Source of the DNA: Saccharicrinis fermentans DSM 9555 = JCM 21142
GTDB lineage: Bacteria > Bacteroidota > Bacteroidia > Bacteroidales > Marinilabiliaceae
DNA length: 64,000 nt
Direction of reading: 5' to 3'
Assembly: GCF_000517085.1 (NCBI RefSeq)
Contig: NZ_KI912107.1
Coordinates: 4,957,980-5,021,979 of the forward strand
The notes under the pieces are model-generated. The model had not been told where the DNA came from. It worked only from the letters and a program-made list of their open reading frames with translations, and did not search any database. How positions within the stretch are numbered: the stretch's first letter is position 1; each line of letters starts with the position of its first letter. This document shows positions 47,211 to 57,700 of this stretch, in pieces. The position numbers were made by a program, and so were the translations under genes.

Positions 47211-49316
47211 TTAAATCAAGCCTCGGTCCTTTAACAAAGCTTTCTCATCGGGTTCTGCGCCTCTAAATTTTTTGTATAGTACCATAGGGTCTTCTGTACC
47301 CCCTCTTTCCAGTATGTTTTTTCTGAATTTAGTGGCTGTTTCTTTGTCAAAAATACCATTTTCTCTAAAAGCCTGAAATGCATCAGAATCTAAAATGGCT
47401 GACCAAATGTAGGCATAGTAACCTGCGGAATAGCCGCCTGAGAAGACATGGTTGAAATATGTGCTTCTGTAACGACTTACTATTTCAGGGATCAAATTCA
47501 TCTTATCCAGCGATTCCTTTTCAAATGTGTTGGGATCTATGGCTAAGGGTTCTGTGAGTGTGTGGTAATCCATATCCAAAATAGCTGCAGCTAAATACTC
47601 TGTTGTCATAAAGCCCTGATTGAATTTGGCGCTTTTCTGAATTTTAGCAATGAGTTCGTCGGAGATAACTTCGCCGGTTTGGTAATGCTTTCCGTATACT
47701 TTTAATAGCTCAGGTTGTGCTGCCCAATGTTCCATTACTTGCGAAGGTAGTTCTACAAAGTCTCTAGGTACCGATGTGCCCGACAGGCTGTAGTAGTGAC
47801 ATTTTGAAAGTAAGCCGTGGAGGGCGTGTCCAAACTCGTGAAATAGGGTAGTGACTTCGTCAAAGCTTAAGAGAGCAGGCGTGTCGTTAGTAGGTTTAGT
47901 GAAGTTACAAACCATGGTAATGATAGGTGTAATGCTGGCTCCGTTTTTAATTTCTTGTTTACGGTAAGAGCTCATCCAGGCACCGCCTCTTTTGCTCGCG
48001 CGTGGGTGAAAGTCCATGAATAAAATACCGATGTGTGATCCGTCGGCTTCTTTTACTTCATAGGAGATGGCATCGGGATGGGGAGTTGGAAGATCTGTTC
48101 TTCTTTCGAATTTAAGTCCGTAGAGATTATTCGCCGTATAAAATATTCCTTTTACCACATTATTTAGCTCAAAATATGGTCTTATCTCGCTTTCGTCTAA
48201 ATCGTACTTTTCTTTTTTTACCTTCTCAGCGTAGTACCACCAATCCCAAGGTTGTAGTTTGAAATTTCCACCCTCGGCATCTATTAAACGTTGCATGTCA
48301 GCTAGTTCTTGTTTGGCTACCTTAAGCGATTTTTTCATTAAGGCCGCTAGTTTTTCGTTGACTGTTTCCGGTGTTTTGGCCATGTTTTGTTCTAAGATAT
48401 AGGCAGCATGGTTCTTGTAGCCCAGTAATTGGGCTCTTTTAACACGTAGCGAGACTATTTTCTGGATGTTTTCTTTGTTGTCGAATTGGTTATTATTGTC
48501 GCCCCTGTTAATATATGCTTTAAATAATTTCTCTCTCAATTTCCTATTAGTCGAATACTGTAGAAACGGGGTTATGCTTGGACGTTGTGTGGTAAATGCC
48601 CATTTTCCTTCGTGGCCATTTTCCTGTGCTGTTTTGGCCGCAGCATCTATCTGACCTTTACTTAAACCTGCTAGTTCTTCTTTGTTATCGACAAGCATTA
48701 TGTAGTTGTTGGTCTCGTTTAATACATTATCACCAAACTGTAAAGTGAGTATAGAAAGTTCTTCGTTGATTCTTCTGAACTCATCTTTTGATTCAGCGGG
48801 AAGGTTTGCCCCACCTCGAACGAATGCCTTATGTTTCTTTTCTAAAAGCATTGCCTGTTCTGAGGTTAAGTTTAGTTGGTCCTTGTTGCTATAAAGAGTT
48901 TTGATACGTGAAAATAGTGATTCATTTAAATAAATATCGTCGTTTAATTTGGATAATAAAGGTGCTACTTGTTGGGCAATTGCTTTTAAGGAGTCATTGG
49001 TGTTCGCTCCTGTAAGGTTGTAAAAAACACTGCTAACTTTTGTCAATAATGGATTGCTGTATTCTAAGGCCTCAATGGTATTCGCAAAAGTGGGTGTTTC
49101 CGGATTTTCTGCGATGGCCTTGATGTTCTGTTGTTGTTGTTTGATGCCGGCTTCAAAGGCGGGCATAAAATGTGCCGGTTTTATTTGTTCAAAGGGCGCA
49201 ATCTCAAAGGGTGTGTTGTAGGCTTCTAATAATGGGTTTGTATCCATGGAAGGCTCTGTTTTGCACGCGCTCGTAAGAGTGAGTGCGAGTATTAAAATAA
49301 AAGTGATTTTTTGCAT
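47211..49316 (-). CDS. M3-family metallopeptidase (Dcp / oligopeptidase A type) lipoprotein
   Basis: A 701-residue zinc peptidase. HEFGH at residues 493-497 is the M3 active site, with the third ligand Glu about 25 residues on (DFVELPSQVMEH). The N-terminus is a lipoprotein signal (LTLTSACKTEP), so the enzyme is envelope-anchored, unlike cytoplasmic OpdA. Family members cut peptides up to about 15 residues or release dipeptides from C-termini. It probably serves in peptide nutrition. Divergent from mce. Confidence 0.93.
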   Translation of the reverse strand: MQKITFILILALTLTSACKTEPSMDTNPLLEAYNTPFEIAPFEQIKPAHFMPAFEAGIKQQQQNIKAIAENPETPTFANTIEALEYSNPLLTKVSSVFYNLTGANTNDSLKAIAQQVAPLLSKLNDDIYLNESLFSRIKTLYSNKDQLNLTSEQAMLLEKKHKAFVRGGANLPAESKDEFRRINEELSILTLQFGDNVLNETNNYIMLVDNKEELAGLSKGQIDAAAKTAQENGHEGKWAFTTQRPSITPFLQYSTNRKLREKLFKAYINRGDNNNQFDNKENIQKIVSLRVKRAQLLGYKNHAAYILEQNMAKTPETVNEKLAALMKKSLKVAKQELADMQRLIDAEGGNFKLQPWDWWYYAEKVKKEKYDLDESEIRPYFELNNVVKGIFYTANNLYGLKFERRTDLPTPHPDAISYEVKEADGSHIGILFMDFHPRASKRGGAWMSSYRKQEIKNGASITPIITMVCNFTKPTNDTPALLSFDEVTTLFHEFGHALHGLLSKCHYYSLSGTSVPRDFVELPSQVMEHWAAQPELLKVYGKHYQTGEVISDELIAKIQKSAKFNQGFMTTEYLAAAILDMDYHTLTEPLAIDPNTFEKESLDKMNLIPEIVSRYRSTYFNHVFSGGYSAGYYAYIWSAILDSDAFQAFRENGIFDKETATKFRKNILERGGTEDPMVLYKKFRGAEPDEKALLKDRGLI

Positions 49317-49669
49317 AATGCTTTATTTGTTTAAAGTTCATAGCAAAGATAGTTAATCTTAGGGCATTTTTTTATGAAGTTTTTTTGTTGATTCATTTTT
49401 TTTGCCACAATGAAGGGTTGGAGCTTTTGTTATATATGTTGGAGAATAACTCTTTTTGTATAAATAAAGAAAAAATTCTCTAATTATTTGGGATACAATT
49501 AGTTTACGATGTAATGAGGGGTTAAAATGTTGATAATTAACTTGTCACGGGCGTAATTTATGTTGTAAAACAATTTTTTTTAGGTGTTTATCATGCGATA
49601 GGTCGTTTATTAGTTTTATTTTTGTGGCTCAAAATTGTAGTACACAATAAATTTTAAATTTTTATAGAT
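49317..49669. other. divergent promoter region between peptidase and mce
   Basis: 353 AT-rich bases without a gene. It contains the mce promoter (49617-49624). No other structure stands out. Confidence 0.5.
49617..49624 (+). promoter_or_regulatory. -7 promoter element of the mce-mmd operon
   Basis: TATTTTTG is a perfect TAnnTTTG and lies 46 bases before the mce start codon. The -33 TTG is not clear. Confidence 0.5.
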
Positions 49670-50080
49670 ATGAAACCATCGCACATTGAGCACATTGGAA
49701 TTGCGGTTAAGAGTTTAGATGAGGCTATTCCTTTTTATGAGAAAGCATTCGGATTAGAATGTTACGCTGTTGAGGAAGTTGCAGAACAGAAAGTGAAGAC
49801 TGCTTTTTTTAAGGTTGGACAAACAAAAATTGAGTTGTTGGAATCTACAGATCCTGAAGGACCGGTGGGTAAGTTCATTGAGAAAAAAGGAGAAGGTGTT
49901 CATCACGTTGCTTTTGCGGTTGAAAACCTTGCAGAAAAATTAGTTTCTATTCAGGAAGCTGGAGTTAGAGTGATTGATAAGACGCCGCGCCAGGGTGCTG
50001 AGGGATTAAATATTGGTTTTTTGCATCCCAAATCAACTTTTGGTGTATTAACAGAGTTGTGCGAAGATCCTTCTAAATAA
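49670..50080 (+). CDS. mce: methylmalonyl-CoA epimerase
   Basis: A 136-residue VOC protein with the epimerase pattern: EHIGIAVKSLDEAIPFYEKAFG carries metal ligand His8, VHHVAFAV the second His and TELCED the Glu. It interconverts the R and S forms of methylmalonyl-CoA, linking the B12-dependent mutase to the decarboxylase encoded next. First gene of the five-gene unit, 124 bases before mmdA. Confidence 0.95.
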   Translation: MKPSHIEHIGIAVKSLDEAIPFYEKAFGLECYAVEEVAEQKVKTAFFKVGQTKIELLESTDPEGPVGKFIEKKGEGVHHVAFAVENLAEKLVSIQEAGVRVIDKTPRQGAEGLNIGFLHPKSTFGVLTELCEDPSK

Positions 50081-50204
50081 AGTAACATAGCGTAGAGAAG
50101 TTAAGCTGAGAAGACAGCTGTTTTGAGCGCTATTGTAATTTATGATGAATCTGTACACAAGGCAAAAGATGCCTAATGGTATATGAATTAGTAAATAATA
50201 TTTC

Positions 50205-51764
50205 ATGTCAAGTCAAGATAAAGTAAAAAAGTTAATAGACCTCAGGACAGAGGCTAAATTAGGTGGTGGTCAAAAAAGAATTGACAGCCAGCATGCAAAA
50301 GGAAAAATGACTGCTCGCGAGCGTATTGAAGCGCTTGTGGATGATGGTAGTTTCGAAGAATTCGATATGTTCGTTACGCATCGTTGTGTCAATTTTGGAA
50401 TGGAGAAAAATAAAATACTAGGTGACGGTGTGGTTACAGGTCATGGTACCATAGATGGTCGTGTAGTTTATTTGTTTGCTCAGGACTTTACGGTATTAGG
50501 AGGTTCTCTTTCTGAGACTTTTGCACAAAAAATATGTAAGGTAATGGATATGGCCATGAAAGTGGGGGCGCCTCTTATCGGTATCAACGATAGCGGTGGT
50601 GCTCGTATTCAGGAGGGGGTTACCTCATTGGCCGGGTATGCCGAAATATTCCAACGTAACATTGAAGCTTCCGGTGTTATTCCCCAGATCTCTGCTATCT
50701 TTGGACCATGCGCCGGTGGTGCGGTGTATTCTCCTGCTTTAACGGACTTTATTATGATGACAGAGGATTCTAGTTACATGTTTGTGACAGGACCTAAGGT
50801 TGTTAAAACTGTTACTGGAGAGGATATTACGACCGAGGATTTAGGGGGAGCAGCTGTTCATGCTTCTAAATCAGGTGTGTCTCATTTTCAGTTAGAAAAT
50901 GAGGAAGAAGGTATCTTATTAATAAGAAAGTTACTTTCTTACATGCCTCAAAATAACCTGGAAGAACCACCTATGGTTGAAACGAACGATCCTATTGATC
51001 GTATGGTGGATACCCTAAATGAGATTATTCCAGATAATCCTAATCAGCCTTACGATATGAAGGAGGTGATTTATGCCATGGCTGATGATGCAGAGTTTTT
51101 AGAAGTGCACCGCAACTATGCTAAAAATATTATCGTGGGATTCTGTCGTATGGGCGGTATGTCTGTGGGTGTTGTGGCTAATCAACCAAGTTTTCTTGCT
51201 GGTGTTCTTGATTGTGATGCGTCGCGCAAGGCAGCCCGTTTCGTGCGTTTTTGTGATGCCTTTAATATTCCTATTCTAACCTTGGTTGATGTTCCTGGAT
51301 TCTTGCCCGGAAGTGGACAAGAGTATGCTGGTATTATTACGCATGGAGCCAAGTTAATGTTTGCTTATGGTGAGGCTACAGTTCCAAAAATAACAGTTAC
51401 CCTTCGTAAATCGTATGGTGGTGCACATGATGTAATGAGTTGTAAACAATTGCGTGGCGACTTGAACTACGCATGGCCTACTGCTGAAATTGCGGTGATG
51501 GGTGCTAAAGGAGCTATCGAGGTGCTTGAAGGACGTGCAATGTCTAAAATAGAAGATTCTGCTGAAAAAGCTAAATATGCCGCGGATAAGGAAGCTGAAT
51601 ATACAGAGAAGTTTGCTAACCCTTATCAGGCAGCAGCTTATGGTTATATTGATGATGTGATTGAACCGAGAAACTCTCGTTTCCGTATTATTAGGGGATT
51701 CCAAAGTTTGCAAACGAAAAAATTAAGTTTGCCTCCTAAGAAGCATGGTAATATTCCATTGTAA
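50205..51764 (+). CDS. mmdA: methylmalonyl-CoA decarboxylase alpha subunit (carboxyltransferase)
   Basis: A 519-residue carboxyltransferase of the acyl-CoA carboxylase beta type, with the two crotonase-fold halves: [37 protein letters not shown] in the first and [31 protein letters not shown] in the second. It moves the carboxyl group of methylmalonyl-CoA to biotin on the carrier protein. The genes for the Na+-pump subunits behind it show it works as decarboxylase rather than propionyl-CoA carboxylase. A strong hairpin separates it from the next gene. Confidence 0.94.
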   Translation: MSSQDKVKKLIDLRTEAKLGGGQKRIDSQHAKGKMTARERIEALVDDGSFEEFDMFVTHRCVNFGMEKNKILGDGVVTGHGTIDGRVVYLFAQDFTVLGGSLSETFAQKICKVMDMAMKVGAPLIGINDSGGARIQEGVTSLAGYAEIFQRNIEASGVIPQISAIFGPCAGGAVYSPALTDFIMMTEDSSYMFVTGPKVVKTVTGEDITTEDLGGAAVHASKSGVSHFQLENEEEGILLIRKLLSYMPQNNLEEPPMVETNDPIDRMVDTLNEIIPDNPNQPYDMKEVIYAMADDAEFLEVHRNYAKNIIVGFCRMGGMSVGVVANQPSFLAGVLDCDASRKAARFVRFCDAFNIPILTLVDVPGFLPGSGQEYAGIITHGAKLMFAYGEATVPKITVTLRKSYGGAHDVMSCKQLRGDLNYAWPTAEIAVMGAKGAIEVLEGRAMSKIEDSAEKAKYAADKEAEYTEKFANPYQAAAYGYIDDVIEPRNSRFRIIRGFQSLQTKKLSLPPKKHGNIPL

Positions 51765-51778
51765 TAGATATATTTGCT

Positions 51779-51814
51779 AACGAAACCGGAAACATTTTAG
51801 TGTCCGGTTTCGTT
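51779..51814 (+). other. strong hairpin without T tract between mmdA and oadG-like gene
   Basis: A perfect 12-pair stem (51779-51790 with 51803-51814) with a 12-base loop, 14 bases past the mmdA stop and 40 before the next start. It is followed by AATGC and not by T, so it is more likely an mRNA processing or stability element than a full terminator. Confidence 0.65.
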
Positions 51815-51853
51815 AATGCTTAGACGGTTTTACAATAATAAAAACATATTGAG

Positions 51854-52213
51854 ATGAATTTTTTAGCAGTAACCAGCGATACCTGGACTATAACGCTTTT
51901 GGGGTGGTTGATTGTATTTGCGGCTTTATTGTTCCTAGTAGGCATCTTTTTATTGGTTCCCAAAATTATTAAATGGGGCGTAAAAAGAAACTTGCGTTAT
52001 CAAGGAAGAAATGCTGTGGATACAGAAGAGCACCTTGATATAACAGGTGAAACAAATGCGGCTATTGCCACTGCTTTGTGTTTGTTCTTTAACGAGATGC
52101 ATGATGAAGAGAGTAACGTTATAACGATCAAACAAGTGCGACGACGTTATTCGCCGTGGAACTCAAAATTGTATGGTATGAATAATGTAGCTTACGATAA
52201 AAACAAGAGATAA
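51854..52213 (+). CDS. OadG/MmdD-like gamma or delta subunit of the Na+-pumping decarboxylase
   Basis: A 119-residue protein with one membrane segment near the N-terminus (TITLLGWLIVFAALLFLVGI) and a charged, cytoplasmic tail. This is the OadG/MmdD layout: a small anchor that holds the carboxyltransferase and carrier to the beta subunit. Sequence conservation in the family is low, so the call rests on layout and position between mmdA and mmdC (six bases to the next gene). Confidence 0.8.
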   Translation: MNFLAVTSDTWTITLLGWLIVFAALLFLVGIFLLVPKIIKWGVKRNLRYQGRNAVDTEEHLDITGETNAAIATALCLFFNEMHDEESNVITIKQVRRRYSPWNSKLYGMNNVAYDKNKR

Positions 52214-52219
52214 TAAGCA

Positions 52220-52642
52220 ATGAGAAAATTTGAATTTACAATAGCTGGTAACCGATATAATGTAGATATCAAGGATTTTGAGGATTCTGTGGCTACCATT
52301 AGTGTGAACGGGACTACATACGAAGTAGAAGTTCATCAAGAAGTGAAAAAAAGTAAAACGCCTAAGTTGGTTCGTAAACCTGTTGAGCGAAAACCTGGTG
52401 AGGGTGCTGTGCCTCAAAAATCTACTGGGGCTGGATCTGTAAAGGCGCCACTTCCGGGTAATGTATTTAAAATTGGAGTGGCTGTGGGAGACTCTGTTAA
52501 GAAAGGTGATGTGTTGATGGTAATGGAAGCCATGAAGATGGAGAATAACGTGTTGGCAGAAAAAGATGGTGTGATTAAGTCTATTAAAGTGGGATTGGGT
52601 GATGCTGTGCTACAAAATGATATTTTAATAGAATTTGAATAG
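52220..52642 (+). CDS. mmdC: biotin carboxyl carrier protein of the decarboxylase
   Basis: A 140-residue carrier. The C-terminal biotinyl domain begins after a Lys/Pro/Gly linker (about 42-73) and has EAMKMEN with biotin acceptor Lys106. The N-terminal about 40 residues match those of other Bacteroidota MmdC/PccB-type carriers. It shuttles the carboxyl group from MmdA to the membrane pump MmdB. The mmdB start codon follows its stop by one base. Confidence 0.94.
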   Translation: MRKFEFTIAGNRYNVDIKDFEDSVATISVNGTTYEVEVHQEVKKSKTPKLVRKPVERKPGEGAVPQKSTGAGSVKAPLPGNVFKIGVAVGDSVKKGDVLMVMEAMKMENNVLAEKDGVIKSIKVGLGDAVLQNDILIEFE

Positions 52643-52643
52643 T

Positions 52644-53894
52644 ATGAGGAAGCTAGTTATTCTATTTATAGTATTGGCTGTGGTTTTTGGAATTCAAATG
52701 ATATTTGGATCTGATGTTATGGCAGCCATTGGTAATGTACCTGAGGGTGCAGATAGTGGTGCGTTAAATGGTCTGCGTAAATTGTGGGAATTTACTGGTT
52801 TTGCCAATGTTCAGTTAGGGCATTTGGTTATGATCGCTGTGGGTCTGTTCTTTATTTTTTTGGGTATTAAGTATAATTATGAACCACTATTGCTGATTCC
52901 TATTGGAACAGGTATATTACTTGGAAATATACCTTTTGTAGAGGGGTATAAAATTGGTTTGTATGAAGAGGGCTCAGTGTTGAGCTACCTCTACTTTGGG
53001 GTTAAGCAAGGTGTGTATCCGCCACTGATATTTTTGGGAATTGGGGCCATGACAGATTTTTCTTCGCTTATTTCTAATCCAAAATTAATGATTTTAGGTG
53101 CAGCTGCACAAATTGGTATTTTTGCGACATTCTTAGGAGCATCCGCACTTGGTTTTACGCCTCAAGAGGCTGGTGCTATTGGTATTATTGGAGGTGCAGA
53201 TGGTCCTACGGCTATCTTTCTTTCGTCCAAATTAGCTCCAAGTTTAATGGGGGCTATTGCAATTGCCGCCTATTCCTATATGGCACTGGTGCCTGTAATA
53301 CAGCCTCCTATTATGCGCTTAATCGTTCCTAAAAAAGAACGAGCCATAAAGATGAAACCTCCCCGAGCAGTTTCTAAAACAGAAAAAGTGTTATTTCCTC
53401 TGATAGGATTGTTGCTTACGACTTTTATATCGCCTTCTGCGTTACCTCTCCTAGGTATGCTCTTTTTTGGTAATTTATTGAAGGAATCGGGAGTGACTGA
53501 GCGGTTGGCTGATACAGCCCGTAATTCTATGATTAATATTGTTACCATATTGTTGGGCTTAACCGTAGGGGCATCTACGCAAGCGGATTATTTTTTAACA
53601 ACCGATTCTTTGAAGATATTTGCATTAGGTGCCTTGTCGTTTATGGTTGCTACTGCTGGTGGTTTGTTGTTTGCCAGATTGCTTAATTTATTCCTCAGAA
53701 AGGATAATAAAATAAATCCTTTGATCGGTGCCGCTGGAGTTTCTGCAGTGCCGGATTCGGCTCGTGTGGTTCAGCATGAGGGTTTAAAGACCGATCCTAA
53801 TAACCATCTGTTAATGCATGCCATGGCTCCCAACGTTTCGGGGGTGATTGGTTCTGCAGTTGCGGCTGGTATCATGTTAAGTTTTCTATTGTAA
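52644..53894 (+). CDS. mmdB: Na+-translocating decarboxylase beta subunit
   Basis: About 416 residues from the ATG at 52644 (the in-frame TTG at 52635 overlaps mmdC and is less likely). Around ten membrane segments; the sodium and carboxyl site is marked by IGGADGPTAIF and NPLIGAAGVSAVPDSARV. It decarboxylates carboxybiotin and exports Na+, saving energy in the succinate-to-propionate route. Compared with OadB/MmdB elsewhere it has a longer N-terminal part of about 50 residues. Last gene of the unit, ended by a strong terminator. Confidence 0.94.
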   Translation: MRKLVILFIVLAVVFGIQMIFGSDVMAAIGNVPEGADSGALNGLRKLWEFTGFANVQLGHLVMIAVGLFFIFLGIKYNYEPLLLIPIGTGILLGNIPFVEGYKIGLYEEGSVLSYLYFGVKQGVYPPLIFLGIGAMTDFSSLISNPKLMILGAAAQIGIFATFLGASALGFTPQEAGAIGIIGGADGPTAIFLSSKLAPSLMGAIAIAAYSYMALVPVIQPPIMRLIVPKKERAIKMKPPRAVSKTEKVLFPLIGLLLTTFISPSALPLLGMLFFGNLLKESGVTERLADTARNSMINIVTILLGLTVGASTQADYFLTTDSLKIFALGALSFMVATAGGLLFARLLNLFLRKDNKINPLIGAAGVSAVPDSARVVQHEGLKTDPNNHLLMHAMAPNVSGVIGSAVAAGIMLSFLL

Positions 53895-53919
53895 AAGATA
53901 TATCAGTATTTTATTTTTT

Positions 53920-53952
53920 AAGGCTGTCCTTTTCCGGACAGCCTTTTTTTTC
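53920..53952 (+). terminator. terminator of the mce-mmd operon
   Basis: A perfect 10-pair stem (53920-53929 with 53936-53945), six-base loop and T run. It lies 25 bases past the mmdB stop. Confidence 0.92.
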
Positions 53953-54404
53953 GTTAATTACTTGGATGAGTTTCAACGAGGGTGCGCTACCTATTGTTTT
54001 GTATACTGTTAAGGGGGAGAAGGTGTTTTGCTTTTTTTTAGCGCTTGCATTAATTTACAAAAATTAACAAAAAGAAATAAAAATTTGCATATGTGAAATT
54101 TTATTTTAATTTTGTATGAGTTTTGTCAAAGTATGATATATGGCGTAAAAAGTTTAAAAAAAACGTTTATTTAAATCTATACCCCCCTAAAATGTGTTTT
54201 TTCACTTATTAAAAATGAATATTTTTTTAACAGGTGTTATAAGTAGGGGTATTTGGAAAAATAATATAAATGTTTTAGCTTTGACCCTTGAAATAATAGT
54301 GTTGTTTGTTCGAAAATAGTGAAATTGGATGTGTGCGATGGATAGTGATAAAAAGGCTAATTTTAATAACGAATTGAAACAACTTGTATATTCCATTTGC
54401 TAAA

Positions 54405-54438
54405 TTGTTACATGGTATCAAAATTAATTATATATTTG
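54405..54438 (+). promoter_or_regulatory. promoter of the second SusCD unit
   Basis: TTG at 54405-54407, a 23-base spacer and a perfect -7 box TATATTTG at 54431-54438. Transcription from here would give a leader of about 275 bases that starts just before the shared GTGTTCCCCCAC block (54461). Confidence 0.6.
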
Positions 54439-54672
54439 CCAATATATTTACGAATTATAAGTGTTCCCCCACTTTCGTAAATAATTTAACTCACATAATG
54501 AAAATACTAATTACAAAAACCTTTAGTCGTATGGAAGTCGAAAAAATAATCTCAAAACAATTTACTACTTAGGAGATATTCAAATGCTCCTTGAAGAGTT
54601 ATCTGACACAATCGCTGTGTCTGGTTGAGAAATGTCGCGTACAGTTTTTTTTGTATGCTGTAGTTCTAAATA

Positions 54673-54721
54673 GCATTGTCTTTTAATAAATACACAATTA
54701 TTAATTTAAACCTTTTGTTTT
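54673..54721 (+). promoter_or_regulatory. conserved susC leader (copy 2)
   Basis: Counterpart of 32179-32225: GCATTGTCTTTT, TTATTAATTTAA and CCTTTTGTTTT are shared, as are the codons for MRKLALFLS that follow. Confidence 0.6.
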
Positions 54722-57700
54722 ATGCGGAAATTAGCATTATTTCTGTCGTTGATTCTTTTTGTAGGATCACAGACTTTGACAGCCCAAACAAAAGCTATTG
54801 CAGGAAAAGTTGTCGACAATTTTGGCGAAGCAATTCCTGGAGTATCTATTGTAGTGAAGGGCACAACAATCGGGACTATTTCCCGTCCGGATGGTACTTA
54901 TCAGTTAAATGTACCAGAAGATGCAGCGAGCATCGTTTTTACTTTTGTTGGAATGGCAACGCAGGAAGTTGCATTAACCGGCCAGTCTACTATTAATGTA
55001 ACCATGGAGTCTGATTCAGAAGATATCGATGAGGTAGTGGTTACGGCTATGGGGATTAAGAGAAGTGAAAAAACCTTGGGATATGCTGCAACGACTGTTA
55101 ATAATGAAGAATTAATTAAGGCTCGTAATACGAATGTTTCGAGTTCCTTGTCTGGAAAAGTAGCAGGAGTTCAAGTACAGACTAATTCTTCAGATCCAGG
55201 TGCTGCTTCATCTGTTGTTATTAGGGGCTTTAGTTCGATTAATGGAAGTAATCAGCCATTGTATGTTGTGGATGGTATACCTTTACAAAGTAGTACTCTA
55301 AACTTGAATGAATTAGATAAATCAGGTCAAGCTGTTAGCACGAGTGGATTGTCTAATGTGTCTGCTGATGATATTGAATCTATGACCGTTCTTAAAGGTG
55401 CAGCTGCAACAGCCTTGTATGGTAGTCGCGCTTCTAATGGAGTGATTATTATTACAACCAAAACGGGTAAGAAAGGTAAGGAAAAGAACTTTACGGTTAC
55501 TTATAATGGAGGTCTTCAGTTTCGTGAAGTGTCATTATTACCTGATTTTCAAAATGACTTTGGACAAGGATGGAATGGCAAGCAGACCTATATAGAAAAT
55601 GGTTCTTGGGGACCAGCTTTGGATGGATCCACTCAGGTTTACGGACCTATCTACAATAATGAACAATTAATTCATACTTATTCAGCAAAGAATGATAATG
55701 TGAAAGATTTCTTTGAAATAGGAGTTTCCCAAAGTCACAGTTTGTCTATTAGTGGGATCTCTGAAGATGAAAAGATGGATTACTACCTATCTTATGCGTA
55801 TTCAAACGATGATGGTATTATGCCTTCAGATGCTGACTCATATAAACGGAATACGATTGCCTATCGTACTAATTATAAAGCGACAGAATGGTTGAAGATT
55901 TCATCTTCAGTGAATTTTGCTCGTTCTGAAACAGATTTAGTGAGTAGCTATCAAGGAACATCAGTTATTGATGGTCTTTATGAAATGCCACGTGATATTT
56001 CAATTGTAGATATGGAGGATACTTCTAGTCCTTTTAATCAGCCTCAGGCTTATTTTACGCCTTATGGTGTTACGAATCCATATTGGTCGTTAGAGAATAA
56101 TTATAACCATCTTGATTCTAAACAGATATATGGTAAGTTGCAGTTGGATATTAATCCAATAAAAGATTTGACACTTACTTATAGGTTTGGTTTTGATTAT
56201 AGTGATTATGATTTGAAAATTGGAACGCCTCAAATTGCTGTTGACGATGAGTTGATCAATGAAGATTATGGTTATTCGCCAGTGAATATGAACCAAGATG
56301 GTAATGTGTATGCGAGGTATCGTCGTTCTTATGAGTTGAATCATGACTTTTTAGCTAATTATGATACTAAATTTAATAATATATCATTTGCAGCTATTGG
56401 AGGTGTTAATATAAATGAAACGAGTGCCACAGCTTTAATTGGGCAAACAGATGTTTTGACTTTCGATACAGGTTTTTGGGATTTAAGTAATGGTTCTACT
56501 AAATCAACATTGGGGGAAGCTCAACAAAAAAAACGTGTAATAGGATTATTTGGGGATGCTACATTTGGTTACAATGAAATGTTATTCCTTAATTTAAGTG
56601 CCCGTAATGATTGGTCATCTACCTTACCGATTGATGATAATAGTTATTTCTATTATGGAACAACACTAAGTTGGTTATTCACAGAATTATTGCCTAGAAA
56701 TAATGTCCTGTCTTTCGGGAAAATTAGATTGGCATATGGTAAAACGGGAAATGATGCAGATGTGTATCAAACGGGTACTCGTTATGTACAAGGATATGCT
56801 CATGGATATTATGGTTCTAATATTGCTTCATTTCCTATGAATAGTAGTAACTCATTTATTGCATCAACGATTGCAGGGAGTGCTACTTTAAGTCCTGAAA
56901 TGACTACCGAATCCGAAATCGGAATGAATTTACAATTCTTAAATGGTCGTCTTGGTCTAGATGCATCTTATTACAATAGAAAAACTGATAAGCAAATTTT
57001 TGAGTTGCCAGTTGATCCATCAACTGGATATTCATATAATGTTTTAAACTTTGGAGAGGTAGAAAATAAAGGTTTCGAATTATTGTTGAGTACTACACCT
57101 ATTAGGACTAATAATTTTAGATGGGATGTTGATGTTAACTTTTCAGTTAATAAAAACAAGGTACTTAGTTTACCTGAAAGCGTAGAAGGAGGTAAAGTGC
57201 AAATATATCGATTTGCTGCAGGAGATGATGCAGTTTATATGTATGCAGAGGAAGGTAAACCAATGGGACAGTACTATACATACTTGCCTCAATATGTTAC
57301 TGATGATGAAAGTGAATTTTTTGGTAGTCCTATCGTAGATAGTCATGGTCAGCCAGTTTTAGGTGAGGATGTTGAAGATACTGGACGCGATATGAACCAT
57401 GATTGGACTGGAGGTGTTAATACAACATTATCAGCCTATGGATTTTCTTTGAGTGCAGCATTGGATGTTCGTTATGGAGGTACTATGTTTTCACGTACTA
57501 AAAATTTGATGCAGTTTACTGGGAACGGGATAGCTACAACATACAACAATAGGAATCCATTTATCATACCTAATTCGGTTCAAGCTACCGATAATGGGGA
57601 TGGAACAATGTCATATAGTGAAAATACGGAAGTTCTTAAGCTAAGCGATAGTAGTATTCAAGATTACTATAATAAATTTGGTTATGGAAATGGAGGCGAG

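Larger units (their letters stand above)
53895..54721. other. 827-base gap before the second susC
   Basis: No gene is credible. It holds the mmd terminator, a good promoter (54405-54438), GTGTTCCCCCACT at 54461 as in the first locus, a small hairpin near 54603-54620 and the conserved leader from 54673. Confidence 0.6.
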
